DNA from: Eucalyptus grandis
Taxonomy: Eukaryota; Streptophyta; Magnoliopsida; Myrtales; Myrtaceae
Reading direction: 5' to 3'
NCBI RefSeq assembly: GCF_016545825.1
Contig: NC_052622.1
Location: 40,757,263 to 40,821,262 of the forward strand
DNA: 64,000 nt
Both the position numbers and the translations under genes were made by a program. Shown in pieces: positions 11,453 to 29,165 of this stretch (position 1 is the first letter of the stretch; every line of letters begins with the position of its first letter). Under the pieces are notes generated by a model, which did no database searches, was not told where the DNA came from, and saw nothing but the letters and a program-made list of their open reading frames with translations.

Positions 11453-11457
11453 TCCAG
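11453..11457. repeat. 5-bp target-site duplication, right copy (TCCAG)
   Basis: TCCAG immediately after the LTR terminus GTGACA, matching 5024-5028. OHP1 exon 1 resumes with AGTCCCAACC. Confidence 0.85.
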
Positions 11458-12275
11458 AGTCCCAACCAAGCCTCCAGAAAGCCCCTCTCTCTCAGGGTCC
11501 AAGCTGCCAAGCTCCCTCCTGGGGTACCATCATCTCTCTCTCTCTCTCTTTCAAGAATTTCAGTTCATTTTGGATTGCTGGAAGCGTGGGTGGAAGTGCC
11601 GAAAGTAGAGCCCAAGTTCCAGGCTCCATTTCTCGGATTCACAAGAACTGCCGAGGTTTGGAACTCCAGAGCTTGCATGATTGGCCTCAGCGAGACATTC
11701 ATTGTCGAACTGGTCAGTCTCTTTTCTTTTAGCATAATTTCTTGCTCCTTTTTGTTCAAGGACGCTCTGGTGTTGTGGTTATTAAATTTAGTAATGCTAG
11801 ATACAAAGGAGAGAGCATATTAAATTGATTTATAAAATCCGATTTTGTTAACAGTACTCTTTAGCCATTTTAAGAATGTTTAACTAGGAACATTTCAATT
11901 TTCATGATAGTGGTTATTCATATTATGAGTTGGCAAGTCTTTCGAGAGCACTCTCGTCAAATAATCCCACAAATTATAAATCAAATTTAAGTTAATGGAG
12001 CCATCCAAACATCCGGCAAGATTCCGTGGTATTACTTTGGGTGTCAATTAATATTAGGTCTTAATCTCTATGGCATTATTCTAGTAAAACCTGGCATCAA
12101 TTTTTGCGCACCTTAATGATTGTTTTGTCTTGATTTTGGTCAGATAACAAATAAATGGATTTTTTATGTGATTGGAGTGGAGGTAGGCAAGGGCCTCGAT
12201 CTTCCTCTCTAAGAAATTTCAGCTCCCCTCATCGTATTGGAAATCTCCCTCTTTAGAGAAGTAAATACAACGACC

Positions 12276-12500
12276 TCAAGTTGGTGACAACTCTCTTGGC
12301 TCTACTCTTGCTGCATAAAGAGTAACCCTGTGCTGCTCCACTGGATTTTCTTGTTGAATAGCTTGCACAATCGATTCCAAAGGTTTTTTAATTTGCTTGC
12401 AAATGACACCATCACCTTCCTCTTTTGACCATCAATAAGATAACACGGCAACAACTTATAAAGAGTATGAATTTCATCCTTCTGACTGAATAGCCAATTT
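12276..12500 (-). pseudogene. Unidentified degraded coding remnant, tail-to-tail with OHP1
   Basis: A minus-strand reading ends at a TGA at 12276-12278, only ~65 bp beyond the OHP1 stop. Its last ~47 codons are open, gene-like and hydrophilic (KKPLESIVQAIQQENP, then VTLYAAR and RELSPT). Upstream, after an apparent one-base frame change, the reading continues KDEIHTLYKLLPCYLIDG. The family is not recognised. It could be the last exon of a convergent neighbour duplicated with OHP1. It depends on one assumed frameshift, so confidence is low. Confidence 0.35.
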
Positions 12501-13642
12501 GTATGTCTTCAAAACAGAGTTTGGTGTGGATATTTTATGATTGATTTTTACTAATCACTGCTAGGTTTCCCTTGTTGAACACCCGATCATATTGACATCA
12601 CAACAAAAGAAGCATCAGACTTCAAACCTAGAGTACCGAAATTGACATTCCTTGCCTATAGCAAACAAGGGCTTAAAAAGCTAAGCAGTAGAACTAAAAA
12701 GGGACTAAATATGGAACATGCCAATGCTTCATAGACACAAGGCAGCTAAGCCCCCTTGCATTCACAATCAACTCATCAGAAAAAAGGTAGAAATCACTCC
12801 AAATGGACAAGATTTGCAAATTGTAGCAAGATTTTAACTATTTCAATCAGTTTCCAAACCCAATGCAGTATGACAAACTTAGTCATACTACTTCACTCTA
12901 TTTGAAAAAGTTACATGGGACCAATAAATTTAAAATCACTGTTCTTAGGCTGAGATACCTCATGATACGTTGTTACATTACTAAGAAGCTCAAACTTCTA
13001 TCGAGTAACAAGAACACAGCTTACAGGAACCCTGCAGATCCGAAAATCTACAATTGGCACTTGGGAAGAGGACTCAAAACAATCAAACGCCTCGAATAGA
13101 CTCTACCCAGCTCTTCAGTCTCTCTCCCTCGCCCTTTCTATTTCCTGAATGCAGAGGCTCTCTGCATGCAGACCTATATTAAGGCATGTAGCTTGTCAAT
13201 GGACAAAGCCTATTTAGAACTGTATGCCAGCATATCCACAAAGGTCCTATTGCATGTGTGACAAGCTAGATACAAAGTATCTCTACAAGAATGATAGATA
13301 TGTTCTAACAAATCATGAGACAAATGCAAAGTTAGACTGATATAGCAAGAGAAACATGTGGACCTTCTCGTTTTCCTCCATGAAATTCTGATTAGATCTT
13401 TTTGTTGGAAGCTATCCTCGTAATTCTGGCAAATAATTTTATAATAACCATCTAGGCAAACTAGAGACATTATCTGACATGACAAAAATACATAGTACTT
13501 GGAAAGCTAGTTCTTTCGGCCACACCATATATGTAAGATAGCAACCCCTTATAGAGGCATGACCTAATAATCCTAACCGCTTTCTTTTCTCCCTCATTTC
13601 AGATATACTTAACCTAGTGATCCACTAATCCTATAGAGGGCT
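12501..13642. other. Unassigned sequence
   Basis: No recognisable protein family, RNA gene or repeat boundary. A plus ORF at 12863-13099 and a minus ORF at 13210-13485 have no recognised motifs and are treated as chance. Confidence 0.3.
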
Positions 13643-16440
13643 GTCGCGACCTAATTTTTCGGGTGAACCACCTAGAGTTTGGCTAATGGATTGTTAAGCC
13701 TAGACTTAACTCGGGCTCTCTCAAGCCCATATCAATTCATGTTCAGATTCTTAACATACAAATAGATTTTATTTAGGAGTTGCCACTAATCTATTTTTTG
13801 GTGGGTCGATTAGAAACTCAAGTAAAGTAACGGGAGATTTACTTTACTCCTACGAACCAGAGATTTATGAGTTTGGGGACTTGATTACGCTAGATTTCTC
13901 TAACTCCCTTTTGGTACCTTTCTCTTTTATTTTGAAAAAAATATTTGACAGGCAGTTTGGATTGATTTTAAATCTACTTTCTTAACATGTGAGGTGATCA
14001 TACGGGTGCGTAAACCACCAATTTAACACTCAGATAAAAAGCAATGAATAAATTGCAAAACTAACCTCAGGGCAACGAAAGCATCTGCGTTGTTAGATCA
14101 GAATTTATATCAACGGTCCTAGATATGATTTCTAATTAACACGCAATTTTTCTTTTTCTTTTTCACTTATTTAATGAAAATCATGTAATATGCAATGCAA
14201 TATTAACTAAATGACCTACTTCTGATGACATGCAATTTCTAATTGAATGGGCCTAGCAACAACCACTAAATGGCATGCATTTCAATGAATCTACTCCTAA
14301 TGACGTGTACATGACATTTTTTTTTTTTTTCTTTCTTTTCCTTGAAAAAATGCAATTTATCCTAGAAAATAAAACTAATTTATTCTAAGACATTTTTGTA
14401 TTTTTTCATGAAATTCGAAATTAGGTAAAAATGTGAAAATTACCTAGCTAGATTAAGATCCTATTCAATTTATATTAGGAATTAGGTTGAGTCAAATCCT
14501 AATTTAAACTAAAATATTATCTTAACCAAACTAATCCTAAAATGCAATCTATCTAAAAATCTATCAAAACTTAAAATTAGTTAGAAAGTAAAATTAAACA
14601 TGCAATCTTACACTAATATGCAATAACGTGCAAAAAGATACCCTAATTCTATATGACATATGCATGATGAATTTTTTTATATTTTACTTTTTTCCATTTT
14701 TTAAAAAAAAATCGAAATTAATAATTGTCAAATAATTAAACATGCAATCCAAGGTAAAAAAAAAACTAGCAACCTAAATTAATTGATTTGATTTTTTGAT
14801 GTTTTTCAATTTTTGATTTTTTTAATTTCTTTTTTTTTTTTTAAATTCAGAATAAAATTTCTACTCTAAACATGCAAACCCTAAAACAAGAGATAAATCT
14901 AATTCTAACCTACATTTTGGATTTTTTTTTTAAGAAAAATAATTTTAAAGTAACACCATAGCAAATCAAGCAATATTGATACCCAAATTGACGAACCATA
15001 TCTCGCACATGAGATCGGGTTGGTCAATTTTACATAAATCGTGAAACGAATCTTGGGCAGGAGATCGGATTAGCAATTTTTTCAAGTGATTGCGAGTCGG
15101 ATTTCATATACGAAAATCGGACTGACAAACCACAAATTTTCAAGTCAATTTCATATCATGCAATTTCAATTTCACATTAAAGGGATAATTACACTAAAAA
15201 GAGACAATAATGAAATTACAACCATAATAATAAAACAACAAAAGATAAATAAAAGAAAAGAAAAAAAAATTACCTAAATTAATTTTTTTTTTTCTTTTTT
15301 TTTTTCTTTTTTTTAAAAAAAAAGAAGAAGAAAAAGGGGCTGGTGGTGGCACGGCGAGGGAGGGATCGCCGGCTAGGGTTTCGGCGAGGACACTGGGAGC
15401 AGCACGACGGCGGCAAGGCAGCAGGGGGTGTCACGTCACGAGCTTCGAGGGAGCAAGGTCGGGCTCGAACACGGCGTTCCGATCTCGACTTGGTGGCAGC
15501 GACGATTTCATGGGCATCGTAGGGACGTCATTAGGTTTGGACCAGCGACCGTTGGGGCTTTAGGGCAAGGAACGAGGAGTCAGGGACGGCGAGCCGACTC
15601 GGGATCCATTGGGTCATGAGCGGTAGGCGGATCGAGGGCGAGATCAGCATCCTTCGTGGGGCGGCGTGAGTTGGAGTGCTACAGATCGGTAGCGGGGTGG
15701 CATGGCGGCGCGAGGAATCGGGTCACAGATGTTGCGGGGACCTCGAATTTGCAGGCGGAGGGACTCCGGCAGCTGGATCTCGGCTCGGTTGCAGTGGCGA
15801 TGCAACAGCGCGGTTGTAGTGGAGTGGAGACGACTCGCAAGTCGCCGACGGAGCAGCGATGGGCGGCGGCTCGTGAGACGGCGACGGTGCGGGCAGGCGG
15901 CACCAGCGCCAACACGGACACCTCCCCACGAGGAAGATGAACAGTCGCGTGGGGGATTTTTTTTTTTTTTTTTTTGGGTTTGGTCTCTCTCTCGCATCAC
16001 TTTTTCAACTTTTCACTTCTATGTACTTTTTCACCCGAAAGAAAGAGCCCATTGTTACTTTGCGCGCAATGTATTTTATAGGTCCAATAAAATGTATCAT
16101 CGCGACATATATATATTTTTTCCTTTTTTGCTTGTGCACGATACCCCTAAATATGTCGTTGAAATATACACACCCCGCGCAATATTCACTTTTGTATTTG
16201 TCACATATTCTATCCAGAAAAATTCCCTCTTTGCACAAAATACACCCCTTAGTGTATATTACCTTAAAATATAGGTTTTATCATATGACTATCTAAATAA
16301 CGTATCAATCAAGATATACACACAATCAAAGGGAGACATAGATACAGTCTTGACAGATACAAAGAATCAATAAAATTTATCAAAGTATCTCTAACCTTGA
16401 AAATTCCTCTAGAAAATCCCTAATTATCTTTAAACTCAAT
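13643..16440 (-). mobile_element. Probable minus-strand large LTR or LTR-derived element
   Basis: The left edge TGTCGCGACCTAATTTTTCGG resembles the inverted terminus of plant Ty3/gypsy LTRs. A long AT-rich tract full of poly-A/T runs follows (14100-15320), then a GC-rich block (15335-15950), then AT-rich DNA. The mirror order (AT-rich, GC-rich, AT-rich, terminus) fits a minus-strand LTR. The right boundary is not defined and no target-site duplication was found. Overlapping Arg/Ser/Pro-rich ORFs at 15430-16300 exist in several frames and look compositional. Confidence 0.35.
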
Positions 16441-16685
16441 ATGACAATGTCCGATTGAGACTTGGCAGATGAAGTTGTGTTCGGCGATTGTTTGTGGCAA
16501 AACTTTCAAATCTAGTTGGTCTTTGGGTAGCAAGTTTCGTGGTGGTGTTGGCTTTTTGAAACAATGAGCAAAAGTTTGAGAATTATAGGGGAAATAGCAA
16601 GCGGGCGATGCAGCTGGCTTCGGACACAGTAACTAAGCAACGTAGCATATATAGTTGGCATGGGAAAATAGTGTGAAAGCTAGTA

Positions 16686-17605
16686 TGAACACCTAGAGGG
16701 GGTGAATAAGTGTAAAAATAAATTTCCCGAGTGAAGTATGCAACTCAAATCAGCAATAGATTATGAAAAGGAGATTCGTCTCTTGTAAACAAAACGAGTT
16801 ACGATCAAAGTAAAAGAGCGTAAGGAAGAGAATATGAGCACCGAGTTTATAGTGGTTCGGCTTAATCCAAGCCTACGTCCACTCTTCCGCACGAACAGCC
16901 CACCGGCTGGATTTCACTATGAACAAAAGAGTTGCTACAGTAAAGCTCTTCCTTGATTCCACAGTATAGAGACTCTATTACACTTCCTCAAGGTCTCTCA
17001 AAAATATATTCTCTTTTGCGTACAAGATTTCGCTCAACAGTTTAATTGACTAAGAACAAGGAGCCTCAGACTTTGGAATTCTTATATCGCGCACACACTC
17101 GAACAACTGGAACGTCTTCCTTATATACTCCTTTATGCCATCATACCCGTTGGCACTTACCAAAGGAATTCTTCCAATTTACCCGTTGGACAGAATCAAT
17201 TAGGAAGATCTTCAAGCTATTTAAGGAACATGACGATAGCTCATCAATCCTGCTCGCCCATACAATTAGGATCTAGGTTTCCATAAATAGAACCTTCCAA
17301 GTATACTTTGTCAATCAACGGATCCAAAATTCCTGAATCAATCTTGATTTGAATAATGGATTTCGACATGCTATATCTAGCCAAGAGATCTTCTCCAGTC
17401 GATAAAGTGAAATCCTTAACGAAACATCTAGTTCTGGATAAGCCTTCTTCGACGGTCTAGAAACTATTAATGGGGATAGACTTTGAGTCTTGAGTCTGGC
17501 AGTCCGGAGTCTTCAGACTTTGATGGGAGAGTCTGCAAGTCTTCAGACTAGACTGATGGAAACGTTTTGTCAACTTCAAAACACTCAATGAAGTTTTCTC
17601 CAACA
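16686..17605 (-). mobile_element. Sirevirus-like copia 3' LTR
   Basis: 920 bp with TG...CA termini: TGAACACCTAG at the left and TTTTCTCCAACA at the right. On the minus strand it follows the polypurine tract AAAAAGGGGGAGA. The ACCTAGAGGGGGTGAATAAG edge and the AGTGGTTCGGCTTAATCC block are typical of plant Sirevirus/Maximus-type copia LTRs. Only internal sequence is joined at its right side; no second LTR lies there. Confidence 0.75.
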
Positions 17606-18238
17606 ATCTCCCCCTTTTTGATAGTGACAAAACTTTCTTGCAGATTTGGATAACTTTGACCTGCAAAACATTACTCAAGCAAATATGGATATCTCACAAA
17701 GATAAATGGCTTAGTAAAAATAACACTAGAATCTGCATTCACAGAAAGTAGGTTAGTTATGTAAATGAACAAAAGTCATGAGATATCAATAGTACTTAAG
17801 ATAAACAAATGTTCAAACAGTCAAATCCAAATCCAGTCCAAATCCAAATAGCCAAGCACAAAAGTCAAGAGTTCAAAGTTTAAAAATCAAATCCGCACCA
17901 CATCTCTCCCCCTTTTTGTCATCATTAAAAAGGTAGAGATGAAAAAAGAGAATGAAATTAAGATTGCTTGAGAACACGAACAAGCTAGAAATCTCCCATT
18001 GACTAGACAATCCCTTCCAGCTTTTTCAAATCCTCCTTCAGTTGCGCCACTTCTTCACCCTTGGCATTTGCTTGAACTTGAAGAGCAAGGGCATGAATTT
18101 GATCATGCAAAGAAACTGAAGAGGTTTGACCTGCATTTTGCAAGTTCTGTACTTCGCATCCCAGAGCATATATTTGACCGCGCATCTCCAAGAAAACATC
18201 AAGTATTCTGCGAAAGTCTGCTGAATTATCTCCATAGG
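17606..18238 (-). mobile_element. Internal 3' end of the Sirevirus-like element, fused to CUL1
   Basis: This contains two minus-strand GGGGGAGA polypurine motifs, near 17606-17620 and 17905-17920; a repeated CAAAAAGGGGGAGA is usual near the 3' end of Sireviruses. Between 18003 and about 18238 an open frame encodes a heptad-like helix (ILDVFLEMRGQIYALG, then QVQANAKGEEVAQLKEDLKK), plausibly a coiled coil. Its identity is uncertain. The right edge abuts CUL1 exon sequence, and no 5' LTR or pol domains are present. Confidence 0.55.
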
Positions 18239-25111
<6,873 letters not shown>

Positions 25112-25930
25112 ATCTCCACACTCTCGTTCTCAACACCAAATCTGCACACATAAGCCAATTAAGTCATTGATGATGGAAAATTGTGAGTCTGACCCAAATC
25201 AAACAATGCAAAAAAAAACCAAGGAAAACTACTCTTCCGTAAGGCCAAAAACATTCTATTGACTGCTTCCAGCTGGACAATCACTAACCCGCCGGAGAAG
25301 TATTAAAATAATTACAAGAAATATCCTATCAGGACTCTGATTTACGTCTGGGACGATTAAATGATCCGTCTTACCCAAACTCGATATTCCCACTAACATC
25401 TTGAGCAGTCTCAGCTTCCTAATCTAACACGCGGTATCTACCCGGCTCCTGGAATTCTAACCTCAGATAGTTCCAACTCAAATTCTATTTGTCAACTGTT
25501 GACAAAAACATATCAACAAGCTCCCAGACCAGAAATCCCCCCATCTCCACACTGTTTCTGCGAGCTTCGAGGTAAAAAAACAGATAAACCTCATGCCTTC
25601 GACCTCGAAAGGCGAAAAAAAGCCAACAACCAAGTTGCTATCCCTCCTAGAAGAGCACAAACGATACAAGGCCAATTAACTCGAACTCAACCGACGGAAT
25701 CCAACGGCAAAACGGCGCCGGCCACCGCCGGCGATCATGAGCCTCGAAACAAGATTGCAAAGCAGAACTAGAAAGACCAGAGAGAGAAAGACCTGATCAG
25801 GGAAACGAGTGATGCGGAAGCGCAGAGACGGATACCTTGGCGAAGAAGGCAAGGGAGATGGAAGAAGATCCACCCAGTTCCCAGCAGAGTGGGGAAAGCA
25901 GCAAGAGCGTGGAAAGAAAGAAGTTGGTGG
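25112..25930. other. Former CUL1 upstream region
   Basis: Expected place of the CUL1 5' UTR, leader intron and promoter. A GC-richer stretch at 25540-25880 would fit a leader. No TATA box or splice pair is assigned. Confidence 0.35.
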
Positions 25931-26735
25931 GTTAGTTCATTTTATTTAACGGAAAACCAATCATTTTTAAAAGATACTTTCTATAAAATAATCATCAAAC
26001 TTTACCAAATGACAAATTTATCCCATTCTTTTTTCTTTTTTTGTGATATAAATTCTCCAAACTTTGTCACGTCACATTCTTTGACACTAACACGCATTAA
26101 CGTAATGACAATAACACGTAGACATATCATTTAAAAAACATAGAATTAAGCGTTGGGATATGTTGTATATTATATATATAAATTATCATTTTGAGAAATC
26201 AAATTAATTTGATCAAATTCATAAATAAATAAATAATTCTAGAATGAATGTACACCAAAAACATTAATTTGCCATTTCTTAATATTATTTATTATTTCAA
26301 TTTGACAAATTTAACTCTATTTCAATAATTCATAATACTTGGAGAAAAACAAGATCCATATTCGGACTCACATGTTATATATGTCGGAAGAAGAGAAAAT
26401 AACTTAAAGAGAATGTCGGTGCTTCATAGTTTTGCTAATCATGACACATTTATTACCAACTTTATGGCCAAGGGCATTTTCGTCTTATTTTTTTCTTTTC
26501 TTTTTCCTTTTATTTTTAAAAAAGCAAAAATTAAAAAGTAAAAACGTAAATGCTTTATAATTTGGAGTAAATGTGTCATGCATGTATAAATTTATGATTT
26601 TTCGTGTCACAAAAAAAAGGGATAAATATGTCACAGCTTATCAAAATTTGATTTTTTTGTATCATAAAAAAATTAGGATAAATTTGTTGCTGAATAAAGT
26701 TTGGAATTTTTAATGACTTTTTCCTTGAAATAAAT
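25930..26735. mobile_element. Candidate MITE with long inverted ends
   Basis: The left end (ACGGAAAACCAATC..., then CAAACTTTACC...AAATTTATCCCA) and the reverse complement of the right end (CAAGGAAAAAGTCATT..., then CAAACTTTATTC...AAATTTATCCTA) share an ordered series of motifs over roughly 150 bp. The centre is AT-rich and non-coding. No exact target-site duplication was identified, so superfamily is open. Confidence 0.45.
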
Positions 26736-27655
26736 AATCGTCTATATCGCTTACAAAGATAAATGAACAAAAATATGTTCACCATTTACGAAAATATTTA
26801 GAACATAAATTATTGTAATGATGAAATCATCTATCGTTGATCGATTATTTTAAGACAACATAAGTGATTATTTTTCTATTCATTTTATGCGAAATAATTA
26901 GAATAGTAATGATTATCATGATTTCCGATCTCTTTTGGATTCCAAGTCGGATCCTCTGTACAGTCGAGTTTGTCCTTTTGTCAATTATCTTTAGTTATCA
27001 AATTGCTAATAATGACAACATTTAGGCTCTACCGTAACATTGTCTAGCCATAACTAGAAATTCAACATCGTGGAGCATATACAACTTAGAGGAGTCTATG
27101 GATGCCTTAATCAAACATCTAATCACTCAAAATGCTTTCTATCACGTTAGATAATGGCGATTTAAAATGGCGAATGCAAGACAAAATTCCAATCACTTTG
27201 CTGCGCGAGGGAAAATTCTTTCCATGTTCGTGGTCGCGCTCGCATCTTGAATCTTGTAGTTCAAGAAGAGTCAATAACGGTGTCATGACCAGAATTTAAG
27301 TTCGGAGCGTGCTGGGAATTTGTCGACGGAAAATTTGAATATATCTACACGAGATAGAATGTATATGAGTCGTTAATAAGTAGACAACCCCAATCTCGAC
27401 TTGTAAATTTTATAGAATTTTCTTTTATTATTGAATTTTCTATATGAAATGAGTATTTGGGAAACTGCGTGCACGAAGCAGGTAGTTTCATGTTCCATTG
27501 CAACTCAATCAAAAAATTAGAGAGGAGTGGTATTTTTGGGGGAATATTACAAGTGCTTTAATTACGTTCTTCAGAACAAACTAATTAAGTTTGAGTACAT
27601 TTGTTTACAATGGAAAAAGCAAACACAGAAAAGAAAAAAATCTTTGATACCATAT
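26736..27655. other. Unassigned intergenic sequence
   Basis: AT-rich, no gene or repeat boundary recognised. Confidence 0.3.
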
Positions 27656-28195
27656 GAAGGAAAATGACACAAATGATCCTTCAACTTTGCACGACCATCT
27701 TTTAAAGTTCCATTCTGAGCGGATCTTGTTATTATTGCCTTTTTAGGTGCTTCGCACTTACTTAATATGGGGAAAAATGACAATAATGATCTTTTAACTT
27801 TGATCTATTATGCAATATAGTCCTTAAATTTTTAATTTATTTAACATGATCCATGTACTATAGCCTAATAGGCAATATGATCTATAAACTTTTAATTCAT
27901 TCAATAGAGTCTCTAAACTTTCGATAAATATTCAATATAATCCCCAAACTATATGAAAATGTTTAATGTTATCTCCAAGCTTGAATAAATGGAAGGAGAA
28001 TATTGAAATTTTTTATTTATTTGAATAACAAAGTTGAACATATACCAAAAGTTCATGGACCACATTGAATAAATAAAAAGTTTAGGATCACATTACATAA
28101 TGGGCTAAAGTTTATATTGAACAAATTAAAAGTTTATGCATCATATTACACATTAAGTCAAAACTCATAAATCATTTATACTAGGGAAATCGGTT
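27656..28195. mobile_element. Candidate MITE with long inverted ends, possibly two nested copies
   Basis: GGAAAAATGACAATAATGATC at 27771 and the reverse complement of the sequence ending near 28190 share TTTTAACTTT/GTTTTGAC, AATATAGTCC/AATATGATG and AACTTTTAATT motifs in the same order for about 200 bp. A second similar start, GGAAAATGACACAAATGATC, occurs at 27659. The centre is non-coding. Confidence 0.5.
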
Positions 28196-28400
28196 CCAGT
28201 TGTTCGTTCACTTAGTAATCGAGAATCGGACCGGACGGATAAGTTCTCATTCTTTGGGACCAGGGACCAAGATTAGGAGTCAAACAGACTGGTCCAGTCC
28301 AATCGTTCCCCTCGGAATAGGAACCAGACCGAAAATCACCAGAACTAGGACTTAGACAATTAGCTTGTCTGGTCCGGTCTACGTGATTTGATATGCTTAT
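28196..28400. mobile_element. Fragment of a GGTTCC/GGACC-rich TIR-type MITE
   Basis: It carries the same vocabulary as 36000-36150, 37065-37199 and 46290-46417: GAATCGGACCGG, GGGACCAGGGACC, GGAACCAGACC. Boundaries are unclear. Confidence 0.4.
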
Positions 28401-28419
28401 TTCCAATTTATACCATTAT

Positions 28420-29165
28420 CCCTTAATATGGTAATGAACCATCATGCTTTATATGCACTATGCTCAAATTTGGTTAACATTTGCGGTACCGAGTATACTG
28501 GCATATGTTCATCATGACCGCAATGGTAGTAATTATTGCTACTCAGGCATCGATCTCGGATTTCTTTTCCATACTTAACCCTAGATACTGACCAGTCGCT
28601 GTCGTGGCTAGTCTCCGTCGTGTGTCCCTTTTCACATGACTCTTCCTCGTGGAGTTATCTCTCGTGACCTCACGCCTCGTGCGATTCGCACGGCTCGCTC
28701 ATCTTGTGCAAGGCTTGCCCAGCTTGCAAAGCACTCTTGCGCGGCTCACTCAGCCCCACGCTCGCACGGCTCCCTAGTCATGGCTCGCTGCTTGCTGATT
28801 TTGGTCACTAGGATGTTGGGTCACCTCCAACGTTGATGTTAGGGTTACTGATTTTCGGTAGTTGAGATGCTGGGTCATCGATTTTTGGGTTGTTGGTTTT
28901 TGTCCTGCTGATTCTTGTTCACTTCGCTCTGGCGCATGACTCTTGTGGATGCTGGTCGCTGATTTTTCGGTCGCTGAGTTTAGTTATCTCTAGCGTTGAT
29001 TTTTGGTATTTGGTTGCGGACTTCTAGTCGGAGGTTTGCTGATTGCTGGTATTTGGGCTGCTATTTCTTGGCGATATATTAACAATTTTGTTGAGTTACT
29101 GATTTGTTTGGCCTGAGTTATCTAAAGAAAGCTATTGCAAGAATTTTCTTGTTGTTCTTGGAGAA
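28420..29165 (+). mobile_element. Probable 5' leader or LTR region of the plus-strand copia element
   Basis: A mixed-composition stretch with repeated GCTGATTTTTGG-like phrases (28850-29060) typical of copia LTR/leader DNA. No sequence here matches the 3' LTR start at 33402 and no primer-binding site was found, so the 5' LTR is missing or too diverged. Confidence 0.35.

Larger units (their letters stand above)
4922..12212 (+). pseudogene. OHP1: OHP1-like one-helix protein (chloroplast light-harvesting-like) pseudogene, split by a solo LTR
   Basis: OHP1 is a single-helix LHC-like protein of the thylakoid membrane needed for photosystem II assembly. Three exons are recognisable: exon 1 at 4922-5028 plus 11458-11523, exon 2 at about 11561-11712, exon 3 at 12144-12212. 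Exon 1 has a Ser/Thr-rich transit-peptide-like start and ends RVQAAKLPPG. Exon 2 encodes VEVPKVEPKFQAPFLGF, then EVWNSRACMIGL and FIVEL, the chlorophyll-binding helix signature. Exon 3 encodes VIGVEVGKGLDLPL and a stop. Introns have GT...AG ends (GTCAGT donor at 11713, CAG acceptor ending at 12143). It is broken: the likely initiator is ACG at 4922, the exon 1 reading frame shifts before the conserved part, IGT is replaced by SET in the helix, and a 6.4-kb insertion sits in exon 1. The family match is strong; loss of function is inferred. Confidence 0.82.

Noticed and set aside
11230..11823. A 197-codon plus ORF spanning the LTR and OHP1
   Set aside because: It is an accidental fusion of the LTR 3' end, OHP1 exon 1, its intron and exon 2; the TCCAG duplications show the true boundaries.
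15428..16296. Several overlapping Arg/Pro/Ser-rich ORFs on both strands
   Set aside because: A GC-rich LTR-like block gives open frames in many phases; none has a recognised motif or codon-level support.
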